From assembly GCA_902577945.1 (NCBI GenBank), contig CACHBB010000006.1, positions 1 to 49,376 on the forward strand: a stretch of 49,376 bases of DNA, read 5' to 3'. This DNA comes from an uncultured Alphaproteobacteria bacterium (GTDB taxonomy: Bacteria > Pseudomonadota > Alphaproteobacteria > HIMB59 > GCA-002718135). Positions 36,495 to 43,258 of the stretch are shown here, one piece after another. The stretch's first letter is position 1, and every line of letters starts with the position of its first letter. The translations under genes and the position numbers were made by a program. The notes beneath the pieces were generated by a model that was not told the origin of the DNA, made no database searches, and worked only from the letters and a program-made list of their open reading frames with translations.

Positions 36495-37445
36495 ATGATA
36501 CTACCTAATTTTAATGGTAAATATAAGTTATTAAGAAAAACTAATTATAATTATTTAAAAATATTAATATTTAAATTTGTAATATTTATTTCGTATTTTT
36601 TTTATAAATATTTTTTAATGTTAAAAAATATTTTTTTGGCCTCCTATCCTAAATCTGGCAATACATGGATAAGAGCTATAATTGGAAACCTTTATAATTT
36701 TGATAAAGATTTTAGTCTAAAAACCTTGAAGTCAATACCATTTTTGTCGATTAAAAAAAACTTTAATGAATTTGAAAACAAATTTTTTTCTGACAATAAT
36801 TTTTTGCATTTTGACTGGGTATCACAAAATATAATCGAGTGCCAAAAAATACTAAATAACAAATCAAATCATTTAAATATATTTAAAACCCATAGTGTCA
36901 GACATAAAAAATTTACAAATGAAACTGTAAACGCAGGTTTTATATATATTGTAAGAGATCCAAGAGACATTGTTGTTTCTTTTAAAAATTTTTCTGGAAA
37001 AGAATTTGATGAAATAATTAATGAATTAATTTTTCAAAAAAAATTAATGATAAATACTAATGGGGCTAAGGAACTACTTTCAACATGGGATCTTCATGTT
37101 CAATCATGGCTAAACTATAATACTGTACCAAGATTGATTATAAAGTATGAAGATTTGAAATTAAATCCAAAGGAAGTTGTATTAAACATAAAGGAGTTTT
37201 TAAACAAAATACACAAATTAAAAATAGATTTAAGTGACCAGCATATTGATAAAATAATAGAAAATACAAATTTTAATAATCTAAGTAAACTAGAAAACCA
37301 AAATGGTTTTGATGAGGCTACAAAATATTCCAAATTTTTTAGATCAGGAAAGTCAAATCAATGGAAAGATATTTTATCGAAGACACAGGTTCAGCTTATA
37401 GAAAATAATTTACAGACTTCAATGAAGTATTTTAATTATATTTAA
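36495..37445 (+). CDS. PAPS-dependent sulfotransferase
   Basis: Transfers sulfate from PAPS, probably to a glycan or other surface molecule. The domain begins near residue 44: the 5'-phosphosulfate loop is ASYPKSGNTWIR (near 49-60), the 3'-phosphate site is YIVRDPRDIVVS (near 150-161), and the late FRSGKSNQWKD matches the R-x-G-x-x-x-x-W-K motif. The first 43 residues are extra, with a hydrophobic stretch (LKILIFKFVIFISYFF) that could anchor it in the membrane; an internal ATG at 36618 would give a purely soluble enzyme. It is the only clear cargo gene of island 1 and is very AT-rich. Confidence 0.85.
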   Translation: MILPNFNGKYKLLRKTNYNYLKILIFKFVIFISYFFYKYFLMLKNIFLASYPKSGNTWIRAIIGNLYNFDKDFSLKTLKSIPFLSIKKNFNEFENKFFSDNNFLHFDWVSQNIIECQKILNNKSNHLNIFKTHSVRHKKFTNETVNAGFIYIVRDPRDIVVSFKNFSGKEFDEIINELIFQKKLMINTNGAKELLSTWDLHVQSWLNYNTVPRLIIKYEDLKLNPKEVVLNIKEFLNKIHKLKIDLSDQHIDKIIENTNFNNLSKLENQNGFDEATKYSKFFRSGKSNQWKDILSKTQVQLIENNLQTSMKYFNYI

Positions 37446-37831
37446 GAAATAATAGAGGAGGTAGGGAGGCTCGAACTAACGAATACGTCAAATTCTATTT
37501 CTCTTAAGCTTTCTCATCAGCACTACATCGGCATCTCAGAAAAAAAAATATAAAACTGATAGGATAATGTGTTATCGATTACTTATGATTGTGGTGATCA
37601 AGTTCGTACTCGGCAACTTTTCCAAGGTTGAAGTAGGGAGTTTATTTTTGGCACTCTCTTGACACTCTTTGAACCGCTTTTTTTAATTTTTAAAAAAAAT
37701 ATTTAAAGAATTCTGCGGAAAATTCGTCGCCAAGCGGTAAGGCACCGGTTTTTGGAGTCGGCATTCGTAGGTTCGAATCCTACCGCCCCAGCCAAAAAAT
37801 TACAAAGCATTCTAAGTTTTAGAACTTGATC
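37446..37831. other. Gene-free right end of island 1
   Basis: This 386-bp stretch holds no plausible gene. It contains the diverged GGCAA...GTTGAAG block (37612-37641), the paired ACTCT repeats (37653-37671) and the partial tRNA-Gln. At 37455-37475 the minus strand reads GTTCGAGCCTCCC, which recalls a tRNA 3' end but lacks a matching stem. Confidence 0.55.
37725..37795 (+). pseudogene. Partial tRNA-Gln copy (putative attR)
   Basis: 71 nt identical to 36100-36170, that is, tRNA-Gln from acceptor position 6 through CCA plus one base. The first five acceptor bases read AAATT instead of TGGGG, so the acceptor stem cannot form and the copy should not be functional. The identity over 71 nt means recent duplication or continuing conversion with the intact gene. 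Confidence 0.85.
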
Positions 37832-38398
37832 TCATTTTAATTTATTAAAAATATTATCTAAATTGTTTAAAGATAACCAATATAAATCTGTAAACTTTTG
37901 AAATAAATTAAGGTTGAATTCTTCATTTAAATCAACACCCCATAAATAATTTTTTTGTATCCATCCTTTATTTTTTTTAAATGAAATTAGGCACCAACTT
38001 ATTTTGCACTTTTCTAACTTAACAATTATATCTGTATAAATTTCTCCAATAATTTTCCCATCAGCAGAATTGTATATTTTTACAGGATTTTTTTCATTGT
38101 GGTTAATTATTATACCGTTTCTCTCACCTTTAATTAGGCTTTTATGAATCCAACCAGTATTTCCTTGAGAATCTTTTATTTTTCTCCAATCATCATATTC
38201 GTCATCAATAATTATTGGATAATTTTCAACTACGTACTTAATCACAATTGGATAATTTATACTTGGTCCTATTCTAACATTCGCATCATTTGATTTTATT
38301 GAAACATACCTTGGTATTTTTAAACCAGTTTCACTTCCATACTCGAGTGAGAAACTCTTAAATGAAATAAATATGATAATAATAAATACTATCTTCAT
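37832..38398 (-). CDS. Periplasmic bacterial SH3-domain protein
   Basis: A 188-residue protein with signal peptide MKIVFIIIIFISFKSFS. Two SH3-like units follow: IPRYVSIKSNDANVRIGPSINYPIVIKYVVENYPIIIDDEYDDWRKIKDSQGNTGWIHKSLIKG is split here as about residues 28-91, with a second near 98-150 (VKIYNSADGKIIGEI, GWIQKNYLWGVD). This is the common alphaproteobacterial SH3_4 type, thought to bind cell-wall components. It lies between the two islands, is leftward, and is probably native chromosome. Confidence 0.85.
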   Translation of the reverse strand: MKIVFIIIIFISFKSFSLEYGSETGLKIPRYVSIKSNDANVRIGPSINYPIVIKYVVENYPIIIDDEYDDWRKIKDSQGNTGWIHKSLIKGERNGIIINHNEKNPVKIYNSADGKIIGEIYTDIIVKLEKCKISWCLISFKKNKGWIQKNYLWGVDLNEEFNLNLFQKFTDLYWLSLNNLDNIFNKLK

Positions 38399-38421
38399 TG
38401 TTAATTATTGCGAAGAGTAGC

Positions 38422-38441
38422 ACACTTTAACATTAAAGTGT
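38422..38441. promoter_or_regulatory. 9-bp inverted repeat upstream of the tRNA-Arg fragment
   Basis: ACACTTTAA (38422-38430) and TTAAAGTGT (38433-38441) form a perfect dyad with a 2-base centre, between the SH3 gene start and the tRNA-Arg 5' fragment. TATAAG follows at once, so this may belong to the original tRNA-Arg promoter or control the SH3 gene. Confidence 0.35.
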
Positions 38442-38455
38442 ATAAGAAGATTAAT

Positions 38456-38497
38456 GCGCCCGTAGCTCAATTGGATAGAGCGCATGACTACGGATCA
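38456..38497 (+). pseudogene. 5' half of tRNA-Arg (putative attL)
   Basis: 42 nt matching the 5' half of the complete tRNA-Arg at 43110, through the anticodon loop and into the 3' anticodon stem (GGATCA), with two differences. After 38497 similarity stops. At both differing sites this fragment has C where the complete copy has T. The C would pair better with the complete copy's 3' half, so the fragment looks like the original 5' end. Confidence 0.85.
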
Positions 38498-38610
38498 GAA
38501 TTATACGATCTCTCTAGACTTTGATCTACTTGTCATAGCTACTAAGAATGTTTTAATTTCTTAACTTTTTTCATTTTTCTTTTATCACGAATACTATTCG
38601 TTTGGAAACT

Positions 38611-38634
38611 TGGTGGTACCATGGTGGTACCATG
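38611..38634. repeat. Tandem TGGTGGTACCA repeat, left copy
   Basis: Two direct copies of the 11-bp unit TGGTGGTACCA plus TG. Each unit contains the palindrome TGGTACCA. The identical 24-bp block recurs at 43038-43061, in the same orientation, near the other end of island 2. Placement between the att core and the putative integrase start fits integrase arm sites. Confidence 0.7.
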
Positions 38635-38649
38635 CAATAGGGACGTATT

Positions 38650-38688
38650 ATGAAACTAACAAATAAAATAGTTGAACAACATATTTAA
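38650..38688 (+). pseudogene. Possible integrase start remnant
   Basis: ATG at 38650 opens a 12-residue frame reading MKLTNKIVEQHI then TAA. Tyrosine integrases often begin M-x-L-T-x-x-x-I. It sits 15 bp past the paired arm-like repeats, where an integrase gene normally starts in a tRNA island. The frame runs into the 3' end of the opposite lyase gene. This is suggestive only, given the short length. Confidence 0.35.
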
Positions 38689-40466
38689 AAGCTACATATC
38701 TCTTTTTTAACAATCTTCCATTGACCATCTAACTTGCCAGTTTTTTTATTACACCAATTATTTTTAAAAGGAAAAACTAAGAAAAGATAATCTTTATTAT
38801 TTTGATTTATTTTACCAAAATATAAATTTTTGTCTAAATTAGAAGGTAATTTATCCTTTGATTTTACTTTTTCTCCACTTAATCTTAGAATATGGGTAAG
38901 TAGTTTATAATCATCTTCATTATAATTCTCAAATTCTTGTAATTGCCAGGTGAATTTCTTTAGATCAATTATTTTATTAAAATTGGTTATTCTACTTAAA
39001 GAACTCTCTGAGCTTTCTAATAGTAAATTTGCATAAATATAAAATTTATTTTTACCCAAAGCGATGAAAGATGGATTATTTGTATTATCCCATTGTCTAT
39101 TAGTTGTTTTTTTATTTCCTCCACCAACTATTTTAAAAACATTATTAGTTTTTTGAATAATATAGAGTCCACGTGGGTATGCCTTTTCATCATCTTTAAC
39201 AATAATAGAAAGGATATATTTATTATTTTCTATATCATTAATTTTTATAGCAGGATTTTTATTAAATATGTCAATTTGAGAATTTATTATTCCTTTTTTA
39301 GATAAAAAACATTGAGTATTTAATCCCATATGCTGACTATTTGCTTCTTCTAGAAAAGACAAAGGAAAATATTTTGATAGTTTTGTTACATTTTCATGAT
39401 TTGGAAAACGTGAAGCATAAGCATAAAACCAAAGCATACGGCTACCATATCCATTTATTACTTGATTATAATAAGTTAAATCTTTCCAATTTTGAGTGCG
39501 ACCCTCTTGTCCAATTAATTCTTTAGCATAGTTGAACATTAAATTTTTATCTGACAATGCATCAGCAAAGAATTTTACGGCATCATGAATATTTTTATTA
39601 TTTTTTTTTGATTTATAGGAATAAAGATCATAACCTTGAATATAATACGCTTCAGCTATTCCAATTATATCATTTAAATTATGAGCATAATACTTCCAAG
39701 AATGTGACCCTCGCACCGCTTCTTTCCATAATGCTCCATCTTTTTTTAAATCATCAATTATAAATTTATAATATTTAGAACCATCAATAAAATCGTTATT
39801 ATTGTTTTTTAATATTGAATAAAGAGTTTTTACTTGAATACCTGAAGAAGTATGATTTTGACATCCACCGTGCTCTTTTTTTTCTATGAATTTATCATTA
39901 TGTATACATTGTTTAGTATTCATAGTTTTATGAGATCTATAGGGCTTATATACTTTATCTATCCATTTTAATATTTTATCAAAATCACTACTATTAATTT
40001 GATTATTAATTTTTAAAACAGACAAAGAATATAAAATAATATCTAAATTATCTTTTGTATTCAAAAGCGTGTTCATAAAGTAAACATCATTTTTATTCTT
40101 AGTTTTTGTCATATAATTATTTTTTGCTAAATGCAAAATTGCTTCTTTAATATTTTTTGCATCTAAATCACTTTGAGTTTGATAATATTTTGACATGTAT
40201 GAAAAAAGACTGAATGGAATAAAATTCCATTCTTTTATATTTTCATCATCTGTGTTTTTTGGAATCTTCTTATTTAAAAATTGATTAATAGAAATTGTAT
40301 TTTTGTTTCTAGATACACAAAGGCTTTTAATTATTTCTTTATTATTTATTTCACTAAACCTTTCATCAATTGATGGAACTAATTTATATGGTTTATTAAT
40401 TATATAATCATCAGCATATAATTTTAGTGAAAAAAAAATAATTAATAAATAAAAGATATTTTTCAT
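38685..40466 (-). CDS. Exported alginate-lyase-like (PL5-type) protein
   Basis: A 593-residue protein with signal peptide MKNIFYLLIIFFSLKLYA. The middle third resembles the all-helical alginate lyase family: Asn204-His205 in CQNHTSSGIQ, then DGALWKEAVRGSHSWKYYAHNLNDIIGIAEAYYIQGYDLY is seen as two blocks near 243-263 and 264-284, matching the family's Arg-Gly...His/Tyr helix. The C-terminal 200 or so residues are extra and mostly beta, ending with a Cys pair near 575-590. It probably cuts or binds an acidic polysaccharide in the periplasm; the substrate is not shown. Very AT-rich, as expected of island cargo. Confidence 0.72.
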   Translation of the reverse strand: MKNIFYLLIIFFSLKLYADDYIINKPYKLVPSIDERFSEINNKEIIKSLCVSRNKNTISINQFLNKKIPKNTDDENIKEWNFIPFSLFSYMSKYYQTQSDLDAKNIKEAILHLAKNNYMTKTKNKNDVYFMNTLLNTKDNLDIILYSLSVLKINNQINSSDFDKILKWIDKVYKPYRSHKTMNTKQCIHNDKFIEKKEHGGCQNHTSSGIQVKTLYSILKNNNNDFIDGSKYYKFIIDDLKKDGALWKEAVRGSHSWKYYAHNLNDIIGIAEAYYIQGYDLYSYKSKKNNKNIHDAVKFFADALSDKNLMFNYAKELIGQEGRTQNWKDLTYYNQVINGYGSRMLWFYAYASRFPNHENVTKLSKYFPLSFLEEANSQHMGLNTQCFLSKKGIINSQIDIFNKNPAIKINDIENNKYILSIIVKDDEKAYPRGLYIIQKTNNVFKIVGGGNKKTTNRQWDNTNNPSFIALGKNKFYIYANLLLESSESSLSRITNFNKIIDLKKFTWQLQEFENYNEDDYKLLTHILRLSGEKVKSKDKLPSNLDKNLYFGKINQNNKDYLFLVFPFKNNWCNKKTGKLDGQWKIVKKEICSF

Positions 40467-40908
40467 TAAATAATTTTTAGAACAAAAAAAAATTAAATTA
40501 TTATTACAAAATTGTAGTTATATATTTTACCAACAATAAAAAGTCCTGTTGAAACGGAAAACACTATTCCAATAGCATAAATTAAAGTCCCTATTCCTAC
40601 TTCACTAAGCTCTAGAGAAGTTCTAATTAAAGCAAAATTTATCACTTTTGAATAATACCGTCAGTTACCTGAAATGCTCTTATAAATTCTTTATCATTAA
40701 GCTTTGATAAGCCAGGCATTACAACAACAGCGTAAGTAAAAATAAATCCAGTAACTAAACTACAGGTTAAAATTGAAAAAATTAATGAAATATCTAGGAT
40801 GTTCATTTTATATCATTACTTTCATAAATTTTATTTTAGTTTTTCTTTTATAGTCTATTAATTGTCTACTCGTTTTAAATTAGTTTAAGTTGATAACATA
40901 GGGTTGTT
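40467..40908. other. Gap between lyase and exonuclease genes
   Basis: Apart from the broken DUF1772-like fragments (40493-40806), this 442-bp stretch is AT-rich and I see no gene, terminator or clear repeat in it. Confidence 0.5.
40493..40806 (-). pseudogene. Broken DUF1772-like membrane protein
   Basis: Two leftward fragments overlap by four bases. The first (40642-40806, 54 residues) begins MNILDISLIFSILTCSLVTG and includes VVMPGLSKLNDKEFIRAFQ, the usual N-terminal helix and MPGL region of DUF1772 proteins. The second (40493-40645, GTG start, 50 residues) contains a further membrane segment (GIGTLIYAIGIVFSVSTGLFIV is seen near its middle). DUF1772 proteins have about 150 residues, so the gene appears shortened by an internal deletion and frameshift. 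Two real small membrane proteins cannot be excluded. Confidence 0.5.
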
Positions 40909-41493
40909 TTATTTGTTTTTATTCAGTAGTTTAATTAATAATTTTGAATATTCTCTGGCATCATCTATGGCTTTATGTGTATGTTTTGTATTATCATGCA
41001 ATTCTAGAGAGTAATCATCTCTACCTATGTCTTTATAATCTTTTTGCAGCACAGCAGCAGCATAGGATTTGATATCAAAGGCTGCTTGTCCATTCTTATC
41101 AAAAAAAGGCATAGAGAAAGGAATTTTTTCTAATCGTTCTGTAAGAAAAGTTTGAATATACCAATTGATCCACATAAAATCTAATGGAGCTGGATGAGCA
41201 GCCATAACTCGTGGGGTTGGTAACGTGAGAAGCCAATCACCAAATTTATTCATTCCTTCTTTGGGTGAGACTTGATGGTGTTGAGTATGTTTTAAAGCTT
41301 CTGGCGCTTCTGTTGTAAACCAATGCATAGTAGCGGGGTGAGGTTTGGCATTTTTTAGTGGCAAGAAATTAATTTCACATTCTCCAAAATTTTCTCCTTC
41401 TTTATTAACGGCTACAGCACCAAGGCTTATCATAGAATGTGGTCCAGGAATAGGTCCGTCTGCTTCTATGTCACAAACAACATAAGTAGTCAT
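40909..41493 (-). CDS. DEDDh-type 3'-5' exonuclease
   Basis: A 194-residue nuclease from ATG 41491-41493; a GTG at 41517 would add eight residues. The exonuclease site reads VCDIEADGPIPGPHSMISLGA (split Asp/Glu pair near 7-9), HPAPLDFMWINWY near 106, and HKAIDDAREY near the C-terminus with the His and last Asp. Such enzymes trim RNA or DNA 3' ends. It has no paired polymerase or primase here. It lies inside the island interval, divergent from arsR, but could be original chromosome. Confidence 0.87.
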   Translation of the reverse strand: MTTYVVCDIEADGPIPGPHSMISLGAVAVNKEGENFGECEINFLPLKNAKPHPATMHWFTTEAPEALKHTQHHQVSPKEGMNKFGDWLLTLPTPRVMAAHPAPLDFMWINWYIQTFLTERLEKIPFSMPFFDKNGQAAFDIKSYAAAVLQKDYKDIGRDDYSLELHDNTKHTHKAIDDAREYSKLLIKLLNKNK

Positions 41494-41577
41494 AGTTGAA
41501 TTATTACCACTAACCACGGAGATTGTTAAGTGATATGATTATCCAAAAGATTTCATACACGTATAATTGACATTTTA

Positions 41578-41601
41578 ATATAACTATATTACTAGTTATA
41601 T
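41578..41601. promoter_or_regulatory. Operator dyad upstream of arsR
   Basis: ATATAACTA (41578-41586) and TAGTTATAT (41593-41601) form a perfect 9-bp inverted repeat with a 6-base centre, ending 4 bp before the arsR ATG. Its place and symmetry fit an ArsR-family dimer site, so repression of arsR-permease by ArsR, released on metal(loid) binding, is likely. It also lies between arsR and the divergent exonuclease gene. Confidence 0.72.
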
Positions 41602-41605
41602 CATT

Positions 41606-41923
41606 ATGAAAAAAATTGATTTAATAGCTAAGGGATTTAAGGCTATTGGTTCCACTCCACGTTTAGCTGTTTTTTTAGAACTCGTAAAAGCTGGGAACAC
41701 CGGATTATCGGTTGGAGAAATACAAGAGCAGCTAGATATTCCTCTTTCCACGCTTGCTCATCATCTACGATTTTTGGAGAATGCTGAACTCATCCATCAA
41801 GAAAAAAAAGGACGATCCATTTTTACTTACGCAAATTTTCATCAAGCAGAATTACTTGCAAGCTATGTATTAAAGGAATGTTGTCGTAATGAAAAACAAA
41901 CTCCAAAAAGAAAAACTGCATGA
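41606..41923 (+). CDS. ArsR-family metalloregulatory repressor
   Basis: A 105-residue winged-helix repressor. The helix-turn-helix lies near 34-58 (LSVGEIQEQLDIPLSTLAHHLRFL) and the wing near 62-75 (LIHQEKKGRSIFTYA). There is no Cys in the usual helix-3 motif; instead Cys92-Cys93 sit near the C-terminus (LKECCRN), a layout known from the Acidithiobacillus arsenic repressor. This suggests arsenite or another soft metal as inducer. Its stop overlaps the permease start (ATGA), and a dyad operator precedes it. Confidence 0.92.
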   Translation: MKKIDLIAKGFKAIGSTPRLAVFLELVKAGNTGLSVGEIQEQLDIPLSTLAHHLRFLENAELIHQEKKGRSIFTYANFHQAELLASYVLKECCRNEKQTPKRKTA

Positions 41924-42963
41924 ACTACGCAAACTTCATCTCAGCTAATTTTTTTCATTCAAATTATAAAAAAATCAAATCAGTCTGGTTGATTACCTTA
42001 TCTATTGTTTTGATTATTGGCATCATGGATATAAGTAATTTGCCGTCCATCATCACCAAAGCATTATCTGCTCTAATGGGAACTATTCCTTTTATCTTGA
42101 TTGCTATTTTATTAATTGCTTCTCTTAAAGCATCGGGTGCTGAACGTATTATTTCCAAATCGTTTCAAGGAAGAGAAATTAATATGATTTTTTTGGCCAC
42201 TATAGTTGGCGGGCTTGCCCCTTTTTGTTCTTGTGAAGTTATTCCATTTATTGCCAGTATGTTAGCATTAGGTGTACCTCTCTCAGCGGTTATGGCATTT
42301 TGGTTGTCATCTCCTTTAATAGACCCGCCTGCATTATTAATCACTGCCTCTGCGCTTGGCTGGGAATTCGCAATAGCCAAAACTCTCTCAGCTCTCTTTC
42401 TAGGTTTATTAGGAGGTTTTGGTATTTTTATATTTTCAAAAATGGGATTATTTAGCTCTCCATTAAAAGTAATGAATAATGCACAAAGTTGCTGTTCGGT
42501 AAAACCTTTTACGAACAAAACTATTTGGAAGTTTTGGCAAGACAAACAACGCATGCAATTTTTCTGGTCTGAGTTTTCCTCAAATGGAATATTTCTACTT
42601 AAATGGTTAACACTAGCCTATCTGCTTGAAGCAATCATGATTATTTATATTCCCACACAACTAATCGGAAGTATCGTGGGAGGAGATGGATTATTTTCTA
42701 TTGTTGTCGGAGCATTCATCGGTGTTCCCGCCTACCTGAATTCCTATGCAGCTCCCGCTGTAGTATCAGGATTGCTAGAACAAGGATTAAGTGCAGGTGG
42801 GGCATTAGCCTTTCTTGTGGGAGGTGCTATTTCTAGTATACCAGCTATGACTGCTGTTTGGTCACTGGTCAATAGAGCAACTTTTACGGCATATTTATTT
42901 TTTGGTTTAGGAGGCGCTATAATGTGCGGTATATTTTTTCAAATATATGCTGTTACTTTTTAG
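41920..42963 (+). CDS. ArsP/SO_0444-type metal(loid) efflux permease
   Basis: A 347-residue membrane protein with 8-10 hydrophobic segments of the COG0701 permease family. The diagnostic PFCSCEVIPF (Cys103, Cys105) is followed by LSSPLIDPPAL; a cytoplasmic loop carries Cys191-Cys192 (AQSCCSVKPF), and the second repeat has GVPAYLNSYAAPAVVSGLL. Family members export organic arsenicals or Cu/Zn; which applies is not clear. The operon with the ArsR repressor supports metal(loid) export. Its GC content is visibly higher than that of nearby genes, suggesting transfer. Confidence 0.9.
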   Translation: MNYANFISANFFHSNYKKIKSVWLITLSIVLIIGIMDISNLPSIITKALSALMGTIPFILIAILLIASLKASGAERIISKSFQGREINMIFLATIVGGLAPFCSCEVIPFIASMLALGVPLSAVMAFWLSSPLIDPPALLITASALGWEFAIAKTLSALFLGLLGGFGIFIFSKMGLFSSPLKVMNNAQSCCSVKPFTNKTIWKFWQDKQRMQFFWSEFSSNGIFLLKWLTLAYLLEAIMIIYIPTQLIGSIVGGDGLFSIVVGAFIGVPAYLNSYAAPAVVSGLLEQGLSAGGALAFLVGGAISSIPAMTAVWSLVNRATFTAYLFFGLGGAIMCGIFFQIYAVTF

Positions 42964-43037
42964 TTCTAAAACCAACCAAGGAGATTGTTTAGTTCTAATC
43001 AGTTTAAAACCATCTATAATATGCTAAAATAAATAAA

Positions 43038-43061
43038 TGGTGGTACCATGGTGGTACCATG
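43038..43061. repeat. Tandem TGGTGGTACCA repeat, right copy
   Basis: Same 24-bp block as at 38611-38634, same orientation, 48 bp before the complete tRNA-Arg. A perfect palindrome GAACATT-G-AATGTTC (43061-43075) follows immediately. Confidence 0.7.
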
Positions 43062-43109
43062 AACATTGAATGTTCAATAGTAAGTTGATAAAGGATTGAA
43101 AAATAAGAA

Positions 43110-43186
43110 GCGCCTGTAGCTCAATTGGATAGAGCGTATGACTACGGATCATGAGGTTAGGAGTTCGACTCTTCTCGGGCGCGCCA
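43110..43186 (+). tRNA. tRNA-Arg (ACG), complete
   Basis: A 77-nt tRNA with encoded CCA. The acceptor pairs GCGCCTG with CGGGCGC (one T-G pair), the anticodon stem is TATGA/TCATG (one T-G pair) with loop CTACGGA, anticodon ACG, and the T-arm contains GAGTTCGACTC. Both wobble pairs have T in the 5' half, where the fragment at 38456 has C. So the 5' half of this gene seems to come with island 2. Confidence 0.95.
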
Positions 43187-43258
43187 AAAAAAAATATTTA
43201 CAAATTGCTTATATCTTTGTGAAGTAATATATTTATAATAATTAAACTTATTTTTAAA

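Larger units (their letters stand above)
36095..37795. mobile_element. Island 1: tRNA-Gln-anchored element, integrase not present
   Basis: The stretch between the intact tRNA-Gln and a 71-nt exact partial copy (36100-36170 against 37725-37795) has the layout of an integrative element with attL inside the tRNA and attR at the far end. Cargo is one sulfotransferase and a 32-codon ORF. Short repeats at 11-bp spacing lie just inside both ends. No integrase is encoded, so it is a remnant, a passenger of another element, or a non-autonomous island. A simple local tRNA duplication is the main alternative. Confidence 0.65.
38456..43186. mobile_element. Island 2: inserted in tRNA-Arg(ACG), integrase not present
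   Basis: The interval lies between the tRNA-Arg 5' fragment and a complete tRNA-Arg. Its best reading is integration in the anticodon region by an element that supplied a new 5' half, leaving the old 5' half stranded at left. Identical double 11-bp repeats lie inside both ends (38611-38634, 43038-43061). Cargo: alginate-lyase-like protein, DUF1772-like fragments, DEDDh exonuclease, ArsR and a permease. Cargo differs in base composition (lyase very AT-rich, permease richer in GC), so it is a mosaic. The exonuclease could be native. Confidence 0.65.

Noticed and set aside
37455-37475. Minus-strand GTTCGAGCCTCCC resembling a tRNA or tmRNA 3' end
   Set aside because: The preceding bases do not pair with it to form a T-stem and no CCA or acceptor partner is seen, so it is not called as an RNA gene.
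43061-43075. LexA box
   Set aside because: Alphaproteobacterial LexA boxes are direct GTTC-N7-GTTC; this is an inverted GAAC-N7-GTTC and precedes a tRNA, not an SOS gene.
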